Positions 13,401 through 23,979 of a stretch of DNA of 64,000 bases are shown here, piece by piece. Below the pieces are notes generated by a model. The model was given only the letters and a program-made list of their open reading frames with translations. It did no database searches and was not told where the DNA came from. Position numbers and translations under genes: made by a program. This stretch comes from Dromaius novaehollandiae (lineage: Eukaryota; Chordata; Aves; Casuariiformes; Dromaiidae): the NCBI RefSeq assembly GCF_036370855.1, contig NC_088105.1:11413619-11477618 (forward strand), in the 5' to 3' direction. Each line of letters starts with the position of its first letter. The first letter of the stretch is position 1.

Positions 13401-16400
13401 TCAAACTGTCGCAGGACTTTCTAAACGTACAAACAGGGAGCCCTGGCACCTCTGCCATCACTCACGACTTCCACATGCTGTAGCGAGGGAAACTCAGCTC
13501 CTGGTTGGAGGGAGCTGGCTGCGACCTGCTGAGCAGTGCTCCTGCAGGCTTTGGGCTTGAGCTCGTCCCCAAGAAGCTGTACAAACCAACCCACAATGCA
13601 TGCAGCCAGTTCAGAGGAAGGTTTTTGCACACCACAGCATAAGAAGACAGCTCAGAGAGACACTATTCCTCAACAGAAGTAGCTGCAGCTCCGCTTGCAG
13701 GTTTTCTCCTCAGTGGTAAGCACACAAGTAACTAGTGTTTAGAAGGAAAAAGCACAGCTTTATTCTGCTGGGAGAGGAAGAGAAAAGACATGGGAAACAC
13801 TGGGCAAAGAAATCCAACACATTTTCCTGAAAGGAGAGAAGGCTCTTGTGGTGCAAAGGGGAAGGAATACAGCAGAAGGGTGTTCAGAACCCTGCTCCAG
13901 ACATTTATTTGAAAGATATTGATTACATTATGTATTTAATTCATTGAACTAATGGCCTATAGTCAGCTGCTCAGATAGTCTTCAGGAGTGGACTGATTCT
14001 CCCCATATTATTATGCAAATATATCCCACAATCCCTCTTCAGTTGCTTTGATCAGCCAGTGAATTACAGCTTCAGATGAGTGTTAGAGAGCTGATGGCCA
14101 GTGCTGCAGTTACCCAGGTGCAGAGGCACCAGGCAGCTGGTGCTCTCAGTCCCAGGGTTTGTTACAGCAGCCAGGGCAGTACAGGTGCTTCTGGCCCTGG
14201 CTGGGAAGGCTTGTCCTGGGCTCAGAGGCACCCAAAACACTGTGTGTAGGGGCATGTGAAAACCCACCTGTCCAGAGCCATCTGTCCATCCCCCCAGAGT
14301 CTGGCACTGCAGGGGGTGAGATGTCTACATCGAGCTGTTCACCCCAGCTCCCAGCACACCACCAGGGAGGAGACCTTCCACCAGCTATAGGCTTCCTCTA
14401 GACTACCTACCTAGAGAAGGTGACTGAAGGCAGATAAAGTAATTCCTACCATAAGGAAATACTGAAACTATCTTCTTTGGAGCAGGCAAAACAGGAAAGG
14501 CTGCAGCAGAATCAAGACTCACCAGAAGAGGATGCAGCTGCTGTGCTCCAGCATGGATGGAAGAGAGGAACTAACTCCTGCCACTGCTGCAGGTTGCTTG
14601 CCCTGAGCCAAGACACTTCACATCACAAGGACAGTCCTCCCTCATGCAAACCAATGCCCCCAGCCCACCACAAGTGCTACTGCAGGGAGCCAGGAGAGAC
14701 TGACAGCAGTCACACCTTCTACCAAGGAGAGGCACCTGGAGCTCATCAGTACAGAGACCACTGCCACAATCCCCTTCCTGTAGCATTTGGATGTGGGCAG
14801 GCTTTGCAGGGGCTGTTGATGGCTTTGCATCCCCAGAAGCCTGGCTGGGGCATTCAAATCACGTACTTGTGGTTAAACCAGCCTCCAGTTTAGGGAATCC
14901 GGCAGGAATTTTCCCCGAGATCAGACAAGGGAACATTGGGATTGCTTGTTGTGTTTCTTTGATGTCCTCTGTAGCATGGTTTGCTTTCCAGGGATCACCT
15001 GGAACTTTTACTCAATAAAGCACTCACAGCCAGGAGCCTTGGTAATGTCCTTCTCTCCAGATCACCTCCTGCAGCACACCCTAGTTGTGGCTTTTGCTCT
15101 TTTATTGTACAGTTATCTTAATTATGGAGCATTACACTTGATGGACTGGGGTGACACACAGAGCAGATACTAAATTGGGAAAGGTCCCAGAACATCTATT
15201 AAATGGCTGCCCGTGACTGCAGGGAACTAGTTCATGACCCAGGCAGTCCTTTCCAGTCTTAACAGAGCACATCCCTATGGCAGCACTGGGACTGGAAACT
15301 TGCTATATTAGTACCAAAAGCCCGGGCCTTCACCCAAAGCTTTCCCAGGCAGGTTCACCATTCCCATCTGTCCCTTTGTGAGCCACAGGTCAACCAGTCT
15401 GGGACCACAATACCTCAGCTTATTCTCTCGCCACCACTGGGGCTTGGTACTATGGGACACCACATGCGTGATCAGCAGTTCAGTGCCCTAGTGCACACAG
15501 ACACAAGCAGATTTGAACATTGGTTTTGTGCTGGGAGGAAAACAAAACCCCAAACACAATCCCTCCCAATCCACCTATTTTGGATGCAAGATATTCTTCT
15601 AGAGTCCCTGCTGTAAAAGCCATAGGCTGGAGCTGATGGAGCCCATGGGACTGTGGCAAACAGGCTCTGTAACGAACAAGCACACAGTCGGTAACACGAA
15701 AGGGCTGACCCATCAGAATGTCCCGTGTATTTGTCTGATCAGTGGCTGTTTGGCTGGAAAGTTTGACAAGTTTCTAGCGTGCATTGACACTAGCATTTAT
15801 TAAGTCAGACCTTGTGATTCCTGGCTTCTGCCGACCAGGAAGCGTCACCAGGAAACGGTGCAGAACCAAGACAGGATTGCTGCAATTCCTGCTAGCCCCT
15901 CTCCAGTGGCACCCCTGGGGAGCCAGAGCCTCCAGATAAGCGCCAAGTTTTCCCTCTGCTTCTTTACCACTGTGTCAGCACCTAGATGCAAGGGAATGAC
16001 TTAAAGGTTGCTGGAGGATTGGGGGGGGGGGGGGGTGTCCCTCAACCCCTGTTAGTGTAGGAGACCCAATTTTGTAATGCAAGATCCCCTATATAGGGAT
16101 GGAACTGCCCTGCAGAAGACAAGGAACTGCCTTGTAGACAGATGTGCTGCAGCTGGCTGGGTCCACTGCTTCCCCGGAGACCAACATCTTGGCTGTCCCA
16201 CCCTGGCTGGGAAATACCAATTCATTGCCTCCTTCAGCCTCCTGACCAGCTCTGAGCTGGCTAGTTCTTGCAGGCAACCAGGTCAGCCTCAGACAGCTTT
16301 TTTAGTGTTTGAAGCAGAATTGCCTAAAGGATTAACAGTGAAGAAGAAACCTAGCTGATCACACACGGCAATTTTAGTGCTCTGCAGTCTGCGTGTTCAA

Positions 16401-19400
16401 ACAAATGCTTCCAACTTTGTGTACTAACCAAAGATCCAAACTGTGCAGCCACCAGACCACAGCAACACCCCGATTCAGCCCTCACTAGCTCAAGGGCAAG
16501 GCAGCCGAGGAACACGCTCAGCCCTTTGCAAGTTTGTCTTATTTTACAACCTCCTACTAAAAGGTAGATTTAATCAGCACCTCAGTTCATATAGTGTGGG
16601 GGACCAGCAACTAATGCTTTAGCCTAAATTTTAAGAGATCTCCCCACCCCTGCAACCACCCCAGCACCAGATGCCTCCACAGTTGCTTGAAGCCAGCCAC
16701 TCCAGCAATGCCTGCAGAGCTGCTGGGTCCCAGTTGCCAAGCTGAAGGGGGGGGGGAACATGAACGGCTTAAGGAGGTATCCTAACACTTCACAGCTTGT
16801 CCCAGCAGTCACTTCACTGAACTTCCCTCCAACCCACAGCCCAGCTGCCTGCCTCACAGGCTGTGATCCTTGGTAGTCAAGAGCCTTTTGGGGGAGCGAG
16901 GGAGGGAAGAAGCTGCTAGCACTAAGACCACGGGTATAGGAAGGAAACACGAGCTTTAGCAGAGCACTTTGAAGGCATTAAGGATGAAAGAAAGTGCTAC
17001 AACCAGCCCTGGGAATCCCTGTGAGGAACAAGGCATTTGCAGCCCTTTCTGGCTTTGGCTTGTTTGCTGAGCCAGCACAGGGGGGGGTCCGCGTGCCACA
17101 CCATCTCCTCCACATCAGGAGACAGCAGCAAGTTTTGCCCGGGCTGGACAGCGCTTGGATTTAGGAGGACAATGGGAGAGGCTCTGCTTCCCAGCAAGCT
17201 TTTGTGGACAGCCTGTCCCAGCTCAGCTGAGCTACTAACAGCCTCTGAGAGGCTCCAGGCACACCAACCTGCCGAGGACCTCCGCAGATCCCCATTTTTG
17301 CTCCCAACACAGTCCAGAATGTTTTTGAGGGCTGAACATGTTGAGACCACTTGGGTTTCTACCTCCTATTGAGCAATGAAAGTTGCTCAAGCATCTTCTG
17401 CTCACTGGAGAATAGAAGTCAACCTCTAAATTCGAGTACTCAATTTGCCTTTAAGAAATACCAACAAAACACTCCCCCTAGCCTCCAAGAAGAAGGCTGA
17501 GAGCTTCAGGTGCCAGTTTACCCATGGCACCACGGGACACAACAAGTTGCAGCAAGCTACAAACAGGATCCCTTCCCTCGCTTTCATGGTCTGACCGTGC
17601 TGGCTCACCTAGAGCGGGGGGGACACAACCGCCGAGCCCTTCTTCCCATCTCAGACTCAACAAGACCAGCAGTAGGAGGAGCTGGGGGGGGGGGGGGGGG
17701 CGCACCTTGGAAGATGAACGCCCTCGCCCTCCGTTATCTTCGAGCTGGTGTGCTGCCAAAGGGGAGTGTTATGACAACAACCCTCGATTGGTGCGAAGGC
17801 GAGTCAGATGGACCTGCCACTTTCCCAGCGGGAAAGGTGCCTGCCCTGTTTTCCCTCCAGGAGCTTTTTGCTTCCACCCAGAGGAGCCGGGGCCAGCACA
17901 CCACCGCAGCAGGCACCAGGCTGAATTGTATCTGCAGGCAAGCCCTCAGCTGAGCAAACCAGACCAGCCCCACAGCTGTTTTCCCAGAGCGTGCCATAGC
18001 ACTCGGCATCACCCGGCACAGGGTGCTGTCAGCACCCAGATGGGGGAGAGCCCCACTGCTGCAGCCAGACGTGGCCTGCCTCACGCCTGCATCCTCACGA
18101 CGTGCGTGAACCCGGGGGTTTTGCAGAGAGTCCCTCAGGTTTTCTTCCTGTTGCTTCTCCTTGAAGGAGCTTTTTTTTTTTTTTTGCCAGCATATTTCTT
18201 ACAGCTTTTTCCTACAAACTTTGCACTGATCTGCTGGATTCCCTTAAGTGGGCAGCACTGCATAGTGCTTTTTAGCAGTCAGTAATCACTGCAGGGAGGA
18301 AAAAAAGGGGGAGAAAAAAGGGAAAAAACCCAAGTCAAAGACAAAACCTCAAAGCCAAGAGACAGGAAAAGCCAGTTAGTACCTCTCCCTGGCTGGAAAG
18401 ATTTCCCTATTTTTTTTCCCCCTCGGGCAGCCTGCTGCTGCTAAGCATTTTCACTTTGAAGTTGAGAACAACTGTGGCGCATTGTACCGTAATCATTGCT
18501 TTTACCTTGTAGGCCCGAAACACAGTCTTCGGAGACATAACAGTTTGGCAGTGCCAGACACAATGTTATTGGGACAGCTACAGAGAGGCAGACCCACGCA
18601 TCAGAGCGCGGACAGACCCAGCGCATTGGAGTCACCGGGGGCTGTGCTGCGGGAGCCATCCAGCTTCGGCTCCCAGTGGAAGCGACTGCATTTTCTCGCC
18701 ATCCCTCCCCTGTCATAGCTGGATTTTCCTCCCTTGCAGCAGGAGCAGCAGTCCAAGAATCAATAGGATACTTGGAGACACATTTTTGAAACACTGTTAG
18801 TGCGAGCTGAAATACAGCAGCGGGGTTATGCCATCCTCAGAGAGGAAAAGGCACAAGTCAGCCCAAAGACACAGGGCTCTGTCTTTCTCCTGTAAGGACC
18901 CACATTCAGTCTCCTTGGCAAGAAATATTCCAAAGGCATTTCTGCTTCCAAATCTATTCCTGTGCTCCAGAACGCCTTAAGAAAAAAAAGGCAGCTAAAA
19001 TTTCTGTGCTGCCCTGAATGGAAGAACTGATGAAAGAAGAAATAGAAATAAGAACGTAATTTATCTTGAGGTAAAAAGATATCTACTTGGGGTTAAGAAG
19101 GGAGAGGAAAAAAGAAGATAAAGAAACTCATTGCACAGAATCACCGCTTTCTCAAGGCGTGAGGAGAAGCCCCGCGCCTGGCTGGGGCTCCCCCGCGCTG
19201 CAGTCTGGGCGTAGCGGCCCTCGGGAGAAACCCGCATGCAGCCCCGCCGCCCCCCGCGGCCCCGGGGGGCGGCCGGGAGGTCGCTCCGCCGCTGTGAGTC
19301 AGCACCTCGCCGCGCGAATTCAGCTCCCGCCGCCGGAGGTGGCCAGGGCAGGGCCCCCCCGCCGGGAAAATAAATAAAATAAATAAAAGAGAGAAAGAAA

Positions 19401-19812
19401 AAAGGGGGGGGGGGTATCGCCAGCCCCGGGGTGCCGCAGGCGGGCACAGCGCACCGCGCTCCCCCCGCGGCGCCGAGCCCGGGCGAGCTGCCCCCCCTCC
19501 TCCTCCGGGGGGGCTCCCCGGTGCGGGGGGAGCCCGAGCCCCGCGGGCGTCCCCCCCCCCCCCTGCAGCGCGGCGCACGTGGCGGCGCGGCCGGGGCCCC
19601 CTCCGCCGCCGCGCCGGGGCCGCCGCGCTGCCATGTGGCCGTCGCGCCCGCGGGGGAGGGAGGCTGCGGCCGGGCCCCCCCGGGTCCCCCCCGCCGCCCG
19701 GCTCGCCCCGCACCTTGCCGCTGGCCGTGCCGCCGCTGACGCCGATGAGGAAGGGCTCGCCGCCGCTGGGCTGCCCGTGCTCCTCCAGCCGCTGCTCGCT
19801 GTCCCCCGCCAT
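1300..19812 (-). CDS. UCK2: Uridine-cytidine kinase 2, seven coding exons
   Basis: This enzyme phosphorylates uridine and cytidine to UMP and CMP, the rate-limiting step of pyrimidine salvage; the known family acts as a cytosolic tetramer. The rebuilt protein is 261 residues, the same length as human UCK2. A P-loop ([10 protein letters not shown], residues 24-33) is followed by SS. The expected nucleoside-site residues D62, Y65, F83-D84, Y112, F114, H117, R166, R169, R176 and Q184 are all present. The C-terminal tail ends SESSSRPH, as in mammals. The start is secure: the ATG has A at -3 and G at +4, and an in-frame TAG lies four codons upstream. The gene is head to head with TMCO1 but the start codons are about 4.7 kb apart, so a shared core promoter is unlikely. 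UCK1 is the nearest alternative, but the N-terminal MAGDSEQ and the tail fit UCK2. Confidence 0.97.
1982..2030 (-). CDS. UCK2: UCK2 coding exon 6
   Basis: This 49-nt exon encodes [16 protein letters not shown] (200-215) plus one base. The acceptor is ttcctcccag and the donor gtgagt. As I recall them, mammalian UCK proteins have Leu or Met where the last residue here is Glu. Confidence 0.94.
4092..4189 (-). CDS. UCK2: UCK2 coding exon 5
   Basis: It encodes [19 protein letters not shown] through FCLP (residues 167-199), including R169, R174, R176 and Q184. The acceptor is cttcccctcag and the donor a consensus gtaagt, in phase 0. Confidence 0.97.
4900..5520. promoter_or_regulatory. Intronic CpG-rich island in UCK2 intron 4
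   Basis: A dense block of CpG dinucleotides and GC-rich sequence lies between UCK2 exons 4 and 5, away from the exon 1 promoter. Both strands stay open for over 250 codons here because of base composition, not coding. It could be an alternative promoter or enhancer, or simply an unmethylated GC-rich segment. Confidence 0.4.
7566..7621. repeat. 28-bp tandem duplication
   Basis: Two adjacent 28-bp copies (start gatccatc, end cttgaataa) differ at one base. This is a recent local duplication in UCK2 intron 4 with no sign of function. Confidence 0.9.
8042..8184 (-). CDS. UCK2: UCK2 coding exon 4
   Basis: It starts with the last base of R119 and runs through [19 protein letters not shown] to R166, ending on the first base of the V167 codon. 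It contains the central strand, the [11 protein letters not shown] segment and I137. The acceptor is ctgctag and the donor gtgagg. Confidence 0.97.
9071..9167 (-). CDS. UCK2: UCK2 coding exon 3
   Basis: It encodes D87 to S118 plus two bases, including [10 protein letters not shown] with Y112, F114 and H117 of the nucleoside pocket. The acceptor is tctcctcag. The donor is the unusually weak gtccaa, but only this cut joins exon 4 in frame. Confidence 0.95.
10092..10251 (-). CDS. UCK2: UCK2 coding exon 2
   Basis: It encodes S34 to P86 plus one base. It carries SQDSFYR with catalytic D62 and Y65, and FNFDHP with F83 and D84. The acceptor is ctttcccag and the donor gtgagc. It is separated from exon 1 by a 9.5-kb first intron. 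Confidence 0.97.
10570..11190. promoter_or_regulatory. GC-rich, CpG-rich segment in UCK2 intron 1
   Basis: A second orphan GC/CpG block starts about 320 bp on the exon 1 side of exon 2. It contains a TGAGTCAGC motif near 10923 (AP-1/NF-E2 type). It is a possible intronic regulatory element, supported by composition only. Confidence 0.3.
11200..14880. other. UCK2 intron 1, central part, nothing recognised
   Basis: Intronic sequence of moderate GC content. A minus-strand open frame of 216 codons (12420-13070) shows no domain or family resemblance and is probably chance. No repeat family was recognised. Confidence 0.5.
14889..15260 (+). mobile_element. Decayed CR1/L3-type LINE 3' end
   Basis: It starts with the ggaatccggcaggaatttt block typical of old amniote CR1/L3 3' UTRs. 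It continues through a ctctgtagcatgg block and ends at a degraded gaactagttcatgacc...cctttccagtc tail. It is non-coding, 5'-truncated and strongly diverged, hence old. It lies in UCK2 intron 1, antisense to that gene. Confidence 0.6.
16021..16035 (+). repeat. Poly(G) run, 15 bases
   Basis: Uninterrupted G15 in UCK2 intron 1. On the UCK2 transcript it reads as C15. Confidence 0.95.
17684..17700 (+). repeat. Poly(G) run, 17 bases
   Basis: Uninterrupted G17 in UCK2 intron 1. Confidence 0.95.
18171..18185 (+). repeat. Poly(T) run, 15 bases
   Basis: A T15 run directly after the palindrome ctccttgaaggag. It is a simple repeat in an intron. Confidence 0.9.
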
Positions 19813-20230
19813 CCTCCGCCGCTAGCGCCGCTGCCGCCCGCCCGCCTTCCCTCCTCCTCCTCCTCCGCCTTCGCTGCCCGGCTCTCCTTGCGGGGCTGGA
19901 TTTATCTGATGAGTCAAGGGCCTTCCTCCCCGCCTGGTTCACATCCCCGGCGCGGCGGCTCCCTGCCAGGTGTCTGCCGCAGCTGCACATGCTCCGGCCC
20001 AGCCCGCCGGCGGCTGCGCCCGCGCCACGGCGACGGCCGCGCGGCCCCGCGCCGACGGGACGCGCGGAGGGACGGGACGGGGCGGGGGGGAGGCCCCGGC
20101 TGCGCCCGCCGTGGGCCGCTGCCCCGCGGCGCCGGAGCGGCCCGGACGCGGCAGGAGGGAGCAGGGGGGGCTCCCTTCACCCCCCCCCCCCCGGGCCCTG
20201 ATCCTGCACGCACTGGGGAGCGTTTATTCT
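19150..20230 (-). promoter_or_regulatory. UCK2: UCK2 CpG island and promoter
   Basis: Very GC- and CpG-rich DNA surrounds UCK2 exon 1. A TGAGTCA AP-1 site lies about 100 bp upstream of the start codon (19910-19916) and a second, TGAGTCAGCA (AP-1/NF-E2 type), in intron 1 near 19295. No TATA box is evident, which fits a CpG-island promoter. C13 runs occur at 19551-19563 and 20180-20192. The exact transcription start cannot be seen. Confidence 0.8.
19714..19812 (-). CDS. UCK2: UCK2 coding exon 1
   Basis: It encodes residues 1-33, starting MAGDSEQ and ending exactly at the P-loop lysine K33. It ends in phase 0 with donor gtgcgg. The start context AGGATGGCGG also resembles a YY1 core. The exon sits inside the CpG island. 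Confidence 0.96.
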
Positions 20231-20321
20231 TGACCTGGATCTAGGAATAAAGAGCGTGCTCATGCCTTTGGCAAGCAGCAGCAGCCTGGGAGGAGCTGCA
20301 AGCACCCCGGAGACCGGGATT
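20231..20321. other. UCK2 upstream flank
   Basis: A short stretch between the UCK2 CpG island and the CR1 copy. Nothing was recognised. Confidence 0.5.
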
Positions 20322-21085
20322 CAAAGTCAACGTGCTCTTGACGAATTGGAAAAATGCTCTGCGAAATGTAGGGTGCCAGTCCATGCAGGCAAGTGCAAGG
20401 TACCGCATTTAGGTGGGAGCAGTCAACTGTGCAAACCCAAGATGGGAAGCTGCTGGCTAGCCAGCCCTCGGACAGATAGAGATCTGGGAATACAGTGGAT
20501 CAAAGAGTCACCAGCATCATGCTGCTGTGAAAAAGGCAAACATCCCACTGAGACGTATAAACACACACACAGAGACCAACTTAACCCTCTGCTTGGTACC
20601 AACGCGACCTGGTCACTGTGTTTCCAGAAAGGTGAGGCCAGGCGGGAGATGCCCCTCCGGTGGAGGGCCACAGGAGCAAGCGGAGGTCTGGTTTCGCAGA
20701 GACTGCAGGAACCATGTGTGTTTAGTCTAGGGAAGAGAGGACTGCAGAGACACACGATAACCATTTTCAAATGTATAAAGGCTGTCACAAACAGGAAGGG
20801 AATAGATTTCTCTTACCCCTGGGGATTAGAACAAGATGTTACCACTGTAAACTGCAACAAGGGCAATTCAGGATAGATATCGGGGGGCATTTTCCAAGTG
20901 TGAGGATATTAAAACCCCAGCGTAAGTTGATTAAAAAGAGTAAGAACTCTCCACTATTGAAGAAATTTTAAAAAGTGCACTGGGCAGGCTCCTGTACAGA
21001 AAGTCTCAGCAGAGCTGATGCTGCTTTGGGGCAGGGGATGGCCTAAGCGATGCCTTAAGCCCCCTCCCAGCCCTGTTCATAGGAC
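20322..21085 (+). mobile_element. Decayed CR1 LINE, 3' part
   Basis: Successive blocks match the usual CR1 3' region. These are an aagtgcaaggtaccgca block, a gatctgggaatacagtgga block, a gctgtgaaaaaggcaaa block, a tgtttagtctagggaagaga block, and a terminal gatgccttaag...cccagccctgttcatagga tail. The copy is 5'-truncated, non-coding and heavily mutated. It lies upstream of UCK2 in the intergenic gap. Confidence 0.75.
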
Positions 21086-23960
21086 TGCCAGGCATCTAAC
21101 TTCACACAGCACAACACAGTGAAACAGGTGTGCAGACGGGGTCCCAGGTCCCAGCCCTAATCCTTCAGGACACGAGGAGAGGACTTCCCGGAAGATGTGG
21201 CCCCTCTCTGTCCACCGCTCCCGATCCCTCTCGGACGGTGCTCCCGCAGACCGTGGCTGGTAACGTCATCGTGTCCCACCGCAGTGTGCCAGTGTTGCCC
21301 GGGTGCTGCCGGTGCCAAGGGAGGAAGTGCTATATGCGGAGGCAGTGATGAGAACTTCCTGCGAGGATAAATTCCAGTGGAATTCCCACGGTCCCATGCC
21401 AATTTTCGAGCTCCGATCGTGGGCACGGTTCCTGTGCACATCACCAGGCCCAAGGAGCTATTCCAAGTTCATCTTTCTTACCCACACACTGACCCACCCA
21501 TGTCTCAGTGGCAAAATCCATCCAACGCATAGTGACCTCCAGGTTATTTGGTTCTCCTTGTGCCTACGCTCACTTCTACCAGCCTTTTTTTTGCCCTGTT
21601 TGGTGACAGGTCAAAACCTCTGCTGTGCTGGAGCCATTTCACGCTGCACTGTCCTTTGAGCCCAGGATGCCTGTCACGGAATTTCATCTCCAATTCCCCC
21701 TTCTTTTTAAACCAGATTCTTGACACATGGAAGGGGCAGACACTTGTTGAGGGAAGGAGAAGCAAACACATCATGATGTGTCCTGAAGGGGTACAGCTAG
21801 GCACATTCAAGGCTTATTTACCCAGGACACAAATAGAACTTACGCACATCACACTAAGAGCTTGTTCAAAACCAGGCCAGAGCAGTAAAACAAAAGTGAA
21901 TCAAATTCAAGTGCCAGTTAGGTTTAGATGACATCTCTTCTTTCATCAAAACATAACTGAGAATGTCACACACTGTTCTTCCCAGCTGCCTGTCACTAAC
22001 ATACTATGTAAAACAATTTAATCTCTTATTCAGTTTAAGTCCAGAGACTTCAACAGATGAAATCTGTTTCAACAAGTCTCTCTGTGGTCTGGTTTCAAAG
22101 GTTACCCCCATAAGTATTCTCTCTGCTGTATCTAGACTATTTTAAGATTGTATTGGCTCATAATTCATGTATCCAGAGCTGCACATTATGCAAACTCTTT
22201 CCTTTTTCTCGTATCTCAGGTCTGCTAGATCAAATCGGACTGCACCCGTCCTCATCTGCCCTTTATACGCTGATCAAAGCACAGAATAATATTTTCAAAA
22301 GGAAATACCATTGAGAGTAAAATGTGTTCTGTTGTCTGAAAGAAACTGCTGATAAGGAGCCTGGTGTGATTCAGAATGACAGGATGAAGTGCGCAAAGAG
22401 CTTGTGTCACCTCTACGTCCAGTTCAAAGCATAGACATTAGAGAGGCAAGAGGCTCGTGTCGCTATCTTCTCCTGGCCTGGGCTCTGGTGCACAGTTGTT
22501 CCTTGTAGGACAGTGTTCAGTACTGGTAACTGATACCATCCGAATCATTTACCATAGCAATAGAAGAGAAACCATCTCCCAGTGGTGGGACACTGATAAA
22601 CCTCACAGACAAGAAAGCCAGGGAGATCCCCAGAGAGGAGGAAGAGGGCGCAGGAAGGGGCGCAGCAGAGCTGAAGGGAACGCAGCCGCAGGAAGTGGTG
22701 CAGCAGAGCCGAGGGGAACGCAGCAGGACTGGGTGAGACGGCACAGAGCAGGGCACAAAATATCCCCATGTTATCATGGGTCCTACTGCATCCTCAGCTG
22801 GCAATATTTTCCTGTCCTCACCCTAAACTGCAACATCCATCCTTAATTTCATCCCAACCTCCCTGATTATACTCGAGTCAGTTCTCTCCTCCCTCGCACT
22901 GGACTCCAGTTGCTTGTAGACAGATGCTGCCCTCAATTCTACCCTGATCTTGTGAAAAGCACCCTGTGCCTGGAAGCGGTGCCTGCCTGAGGCTGCCTGG
23001 GGGCGGTTTCTGCTTAGCTGGAACTTTTTAGCAACACTTGACTCATTACATAGCCACCTGCATGCATGTGGCTTTCACGCTGCCTTGTATGCAAATATCA
23101 TCAGTCTCCAGAGGATATGAGTGCTCTCTAATTTCACACCCTCACTTGTTACTTGACCGGTCTTCTCTGAACTGATTTCGTCACCGTTTTTCTGAATGGC
23201 CTATTTAATTTATGGACAACTGCAGGGTTTGTTGCTTCCCTTATTTTTCACTCATTTCTTTTGTGCATATAACCCCATAGTGCATTGATCTTTACTGATT
23301 GCAAACTCATAAATTACACAAGAACAGACATAAAAACTGCTGTGCTCTATCTGCCCCGTTTCCTTTTCTATATTTCTGCTTCCCAGGTCTCCTTATCCCA
23401 TTACAACTTGTGGATTTGATGTAGCTTTGTTGCTCCAGGTGTAACTGTTGTTGTATTTCTATGCTGAATCATATTTTGGGTTGTTGTTTTTGTTGTTTAT
23501 CTCTAGAGCCTCAGCAAAGTCGGTTAGTCTTTCTGCTAAAACCTTGCCGTTATTTCCCTGTCCTTGTCAGCGCTCCTCTGTCTATGCCCATCTGCAAGGA
23601 TCCTACTCACACATACACAAAAGTGAGATTTGCTCCCCTACCTCCAACCATTGGAACTGATAAATCCAATACTCTAGTGCTGGCTGTGCAAAGACTGGTT
23701 GGTAATGCACAGTCACAAGCTAACAAGTGCTAAGAAAGTGCACGTAATGGAGTATTCATAAATATTTGATCCTAGAGCAGCAGTCCCACCTGAGGCTCTG
23801 TGTTAACAGGATATCAATGCGATTGGCAAATTACCTAAGGGTCCAATTTTAAAACCCAAGGTTACTCTGAGTGGAGATACAAGTGAACGTGGTTAGTGTT
23901 TTCAACAAAAAGAACTGCATTTGCCTTCTCCTAAGTCATGGGAAGTGTCTTTTGAACCTT
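21086..23960. other. UCK2-TMCO1 intergenic region
   Basis: Intergenic DNA between the two head-to-head genes. It contains a short imperfect tandem repeat of about 38-bp period near 22650-22720 (core gcagcagag). I saw no gene, RNA or clear transposon. Confidence 0.5.
22650..22725. repeat. Two-copy 38-bp tandem repeat
   Basis: Two purine-rich units beginning gcaggaag and ending aacgcagc, diverged at a few positions. It is a minor local duplication. Confidence 0.75.
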
Positions 23961-23979
23961 CCCCTTGAAATGGATTCAA

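Larger units (their letters stand above)
15261..19100. other. UCK2 intron 1, exon-1-proximal part
   Basis: Intronic sequence with poly(G) runs (16021-16035, 17684-17700) and a T15 run. No gene or known repeat was recognised apart from these. The large open frames on both strands around 17.5-18.3 kb are not supported by any motif. Confidence 0.5.

Noticed and set aside
18153-18185. Palindrome followed by T15, resembling a bacterial terminator
   Set aside because: This is a vertebrate intron with no nearby small RNA gene or Pol III promoter boxes. A chance palindrome beside a poly(T) run.
19061-20244. Large Arg/Gly/Pro-rich frames (up to 309 codons) over the UCK2 CpG island
   Set aside because: GC-rich promoter composition. 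Only the 33-codon UCK2 exon 1 has conserved sequence.
20256-20876. 206-codon plus-strand frame upstream of UCK2
   Set aside because: It lies within a decayed CR1 3' UTR, which is non-coding in the parent element.
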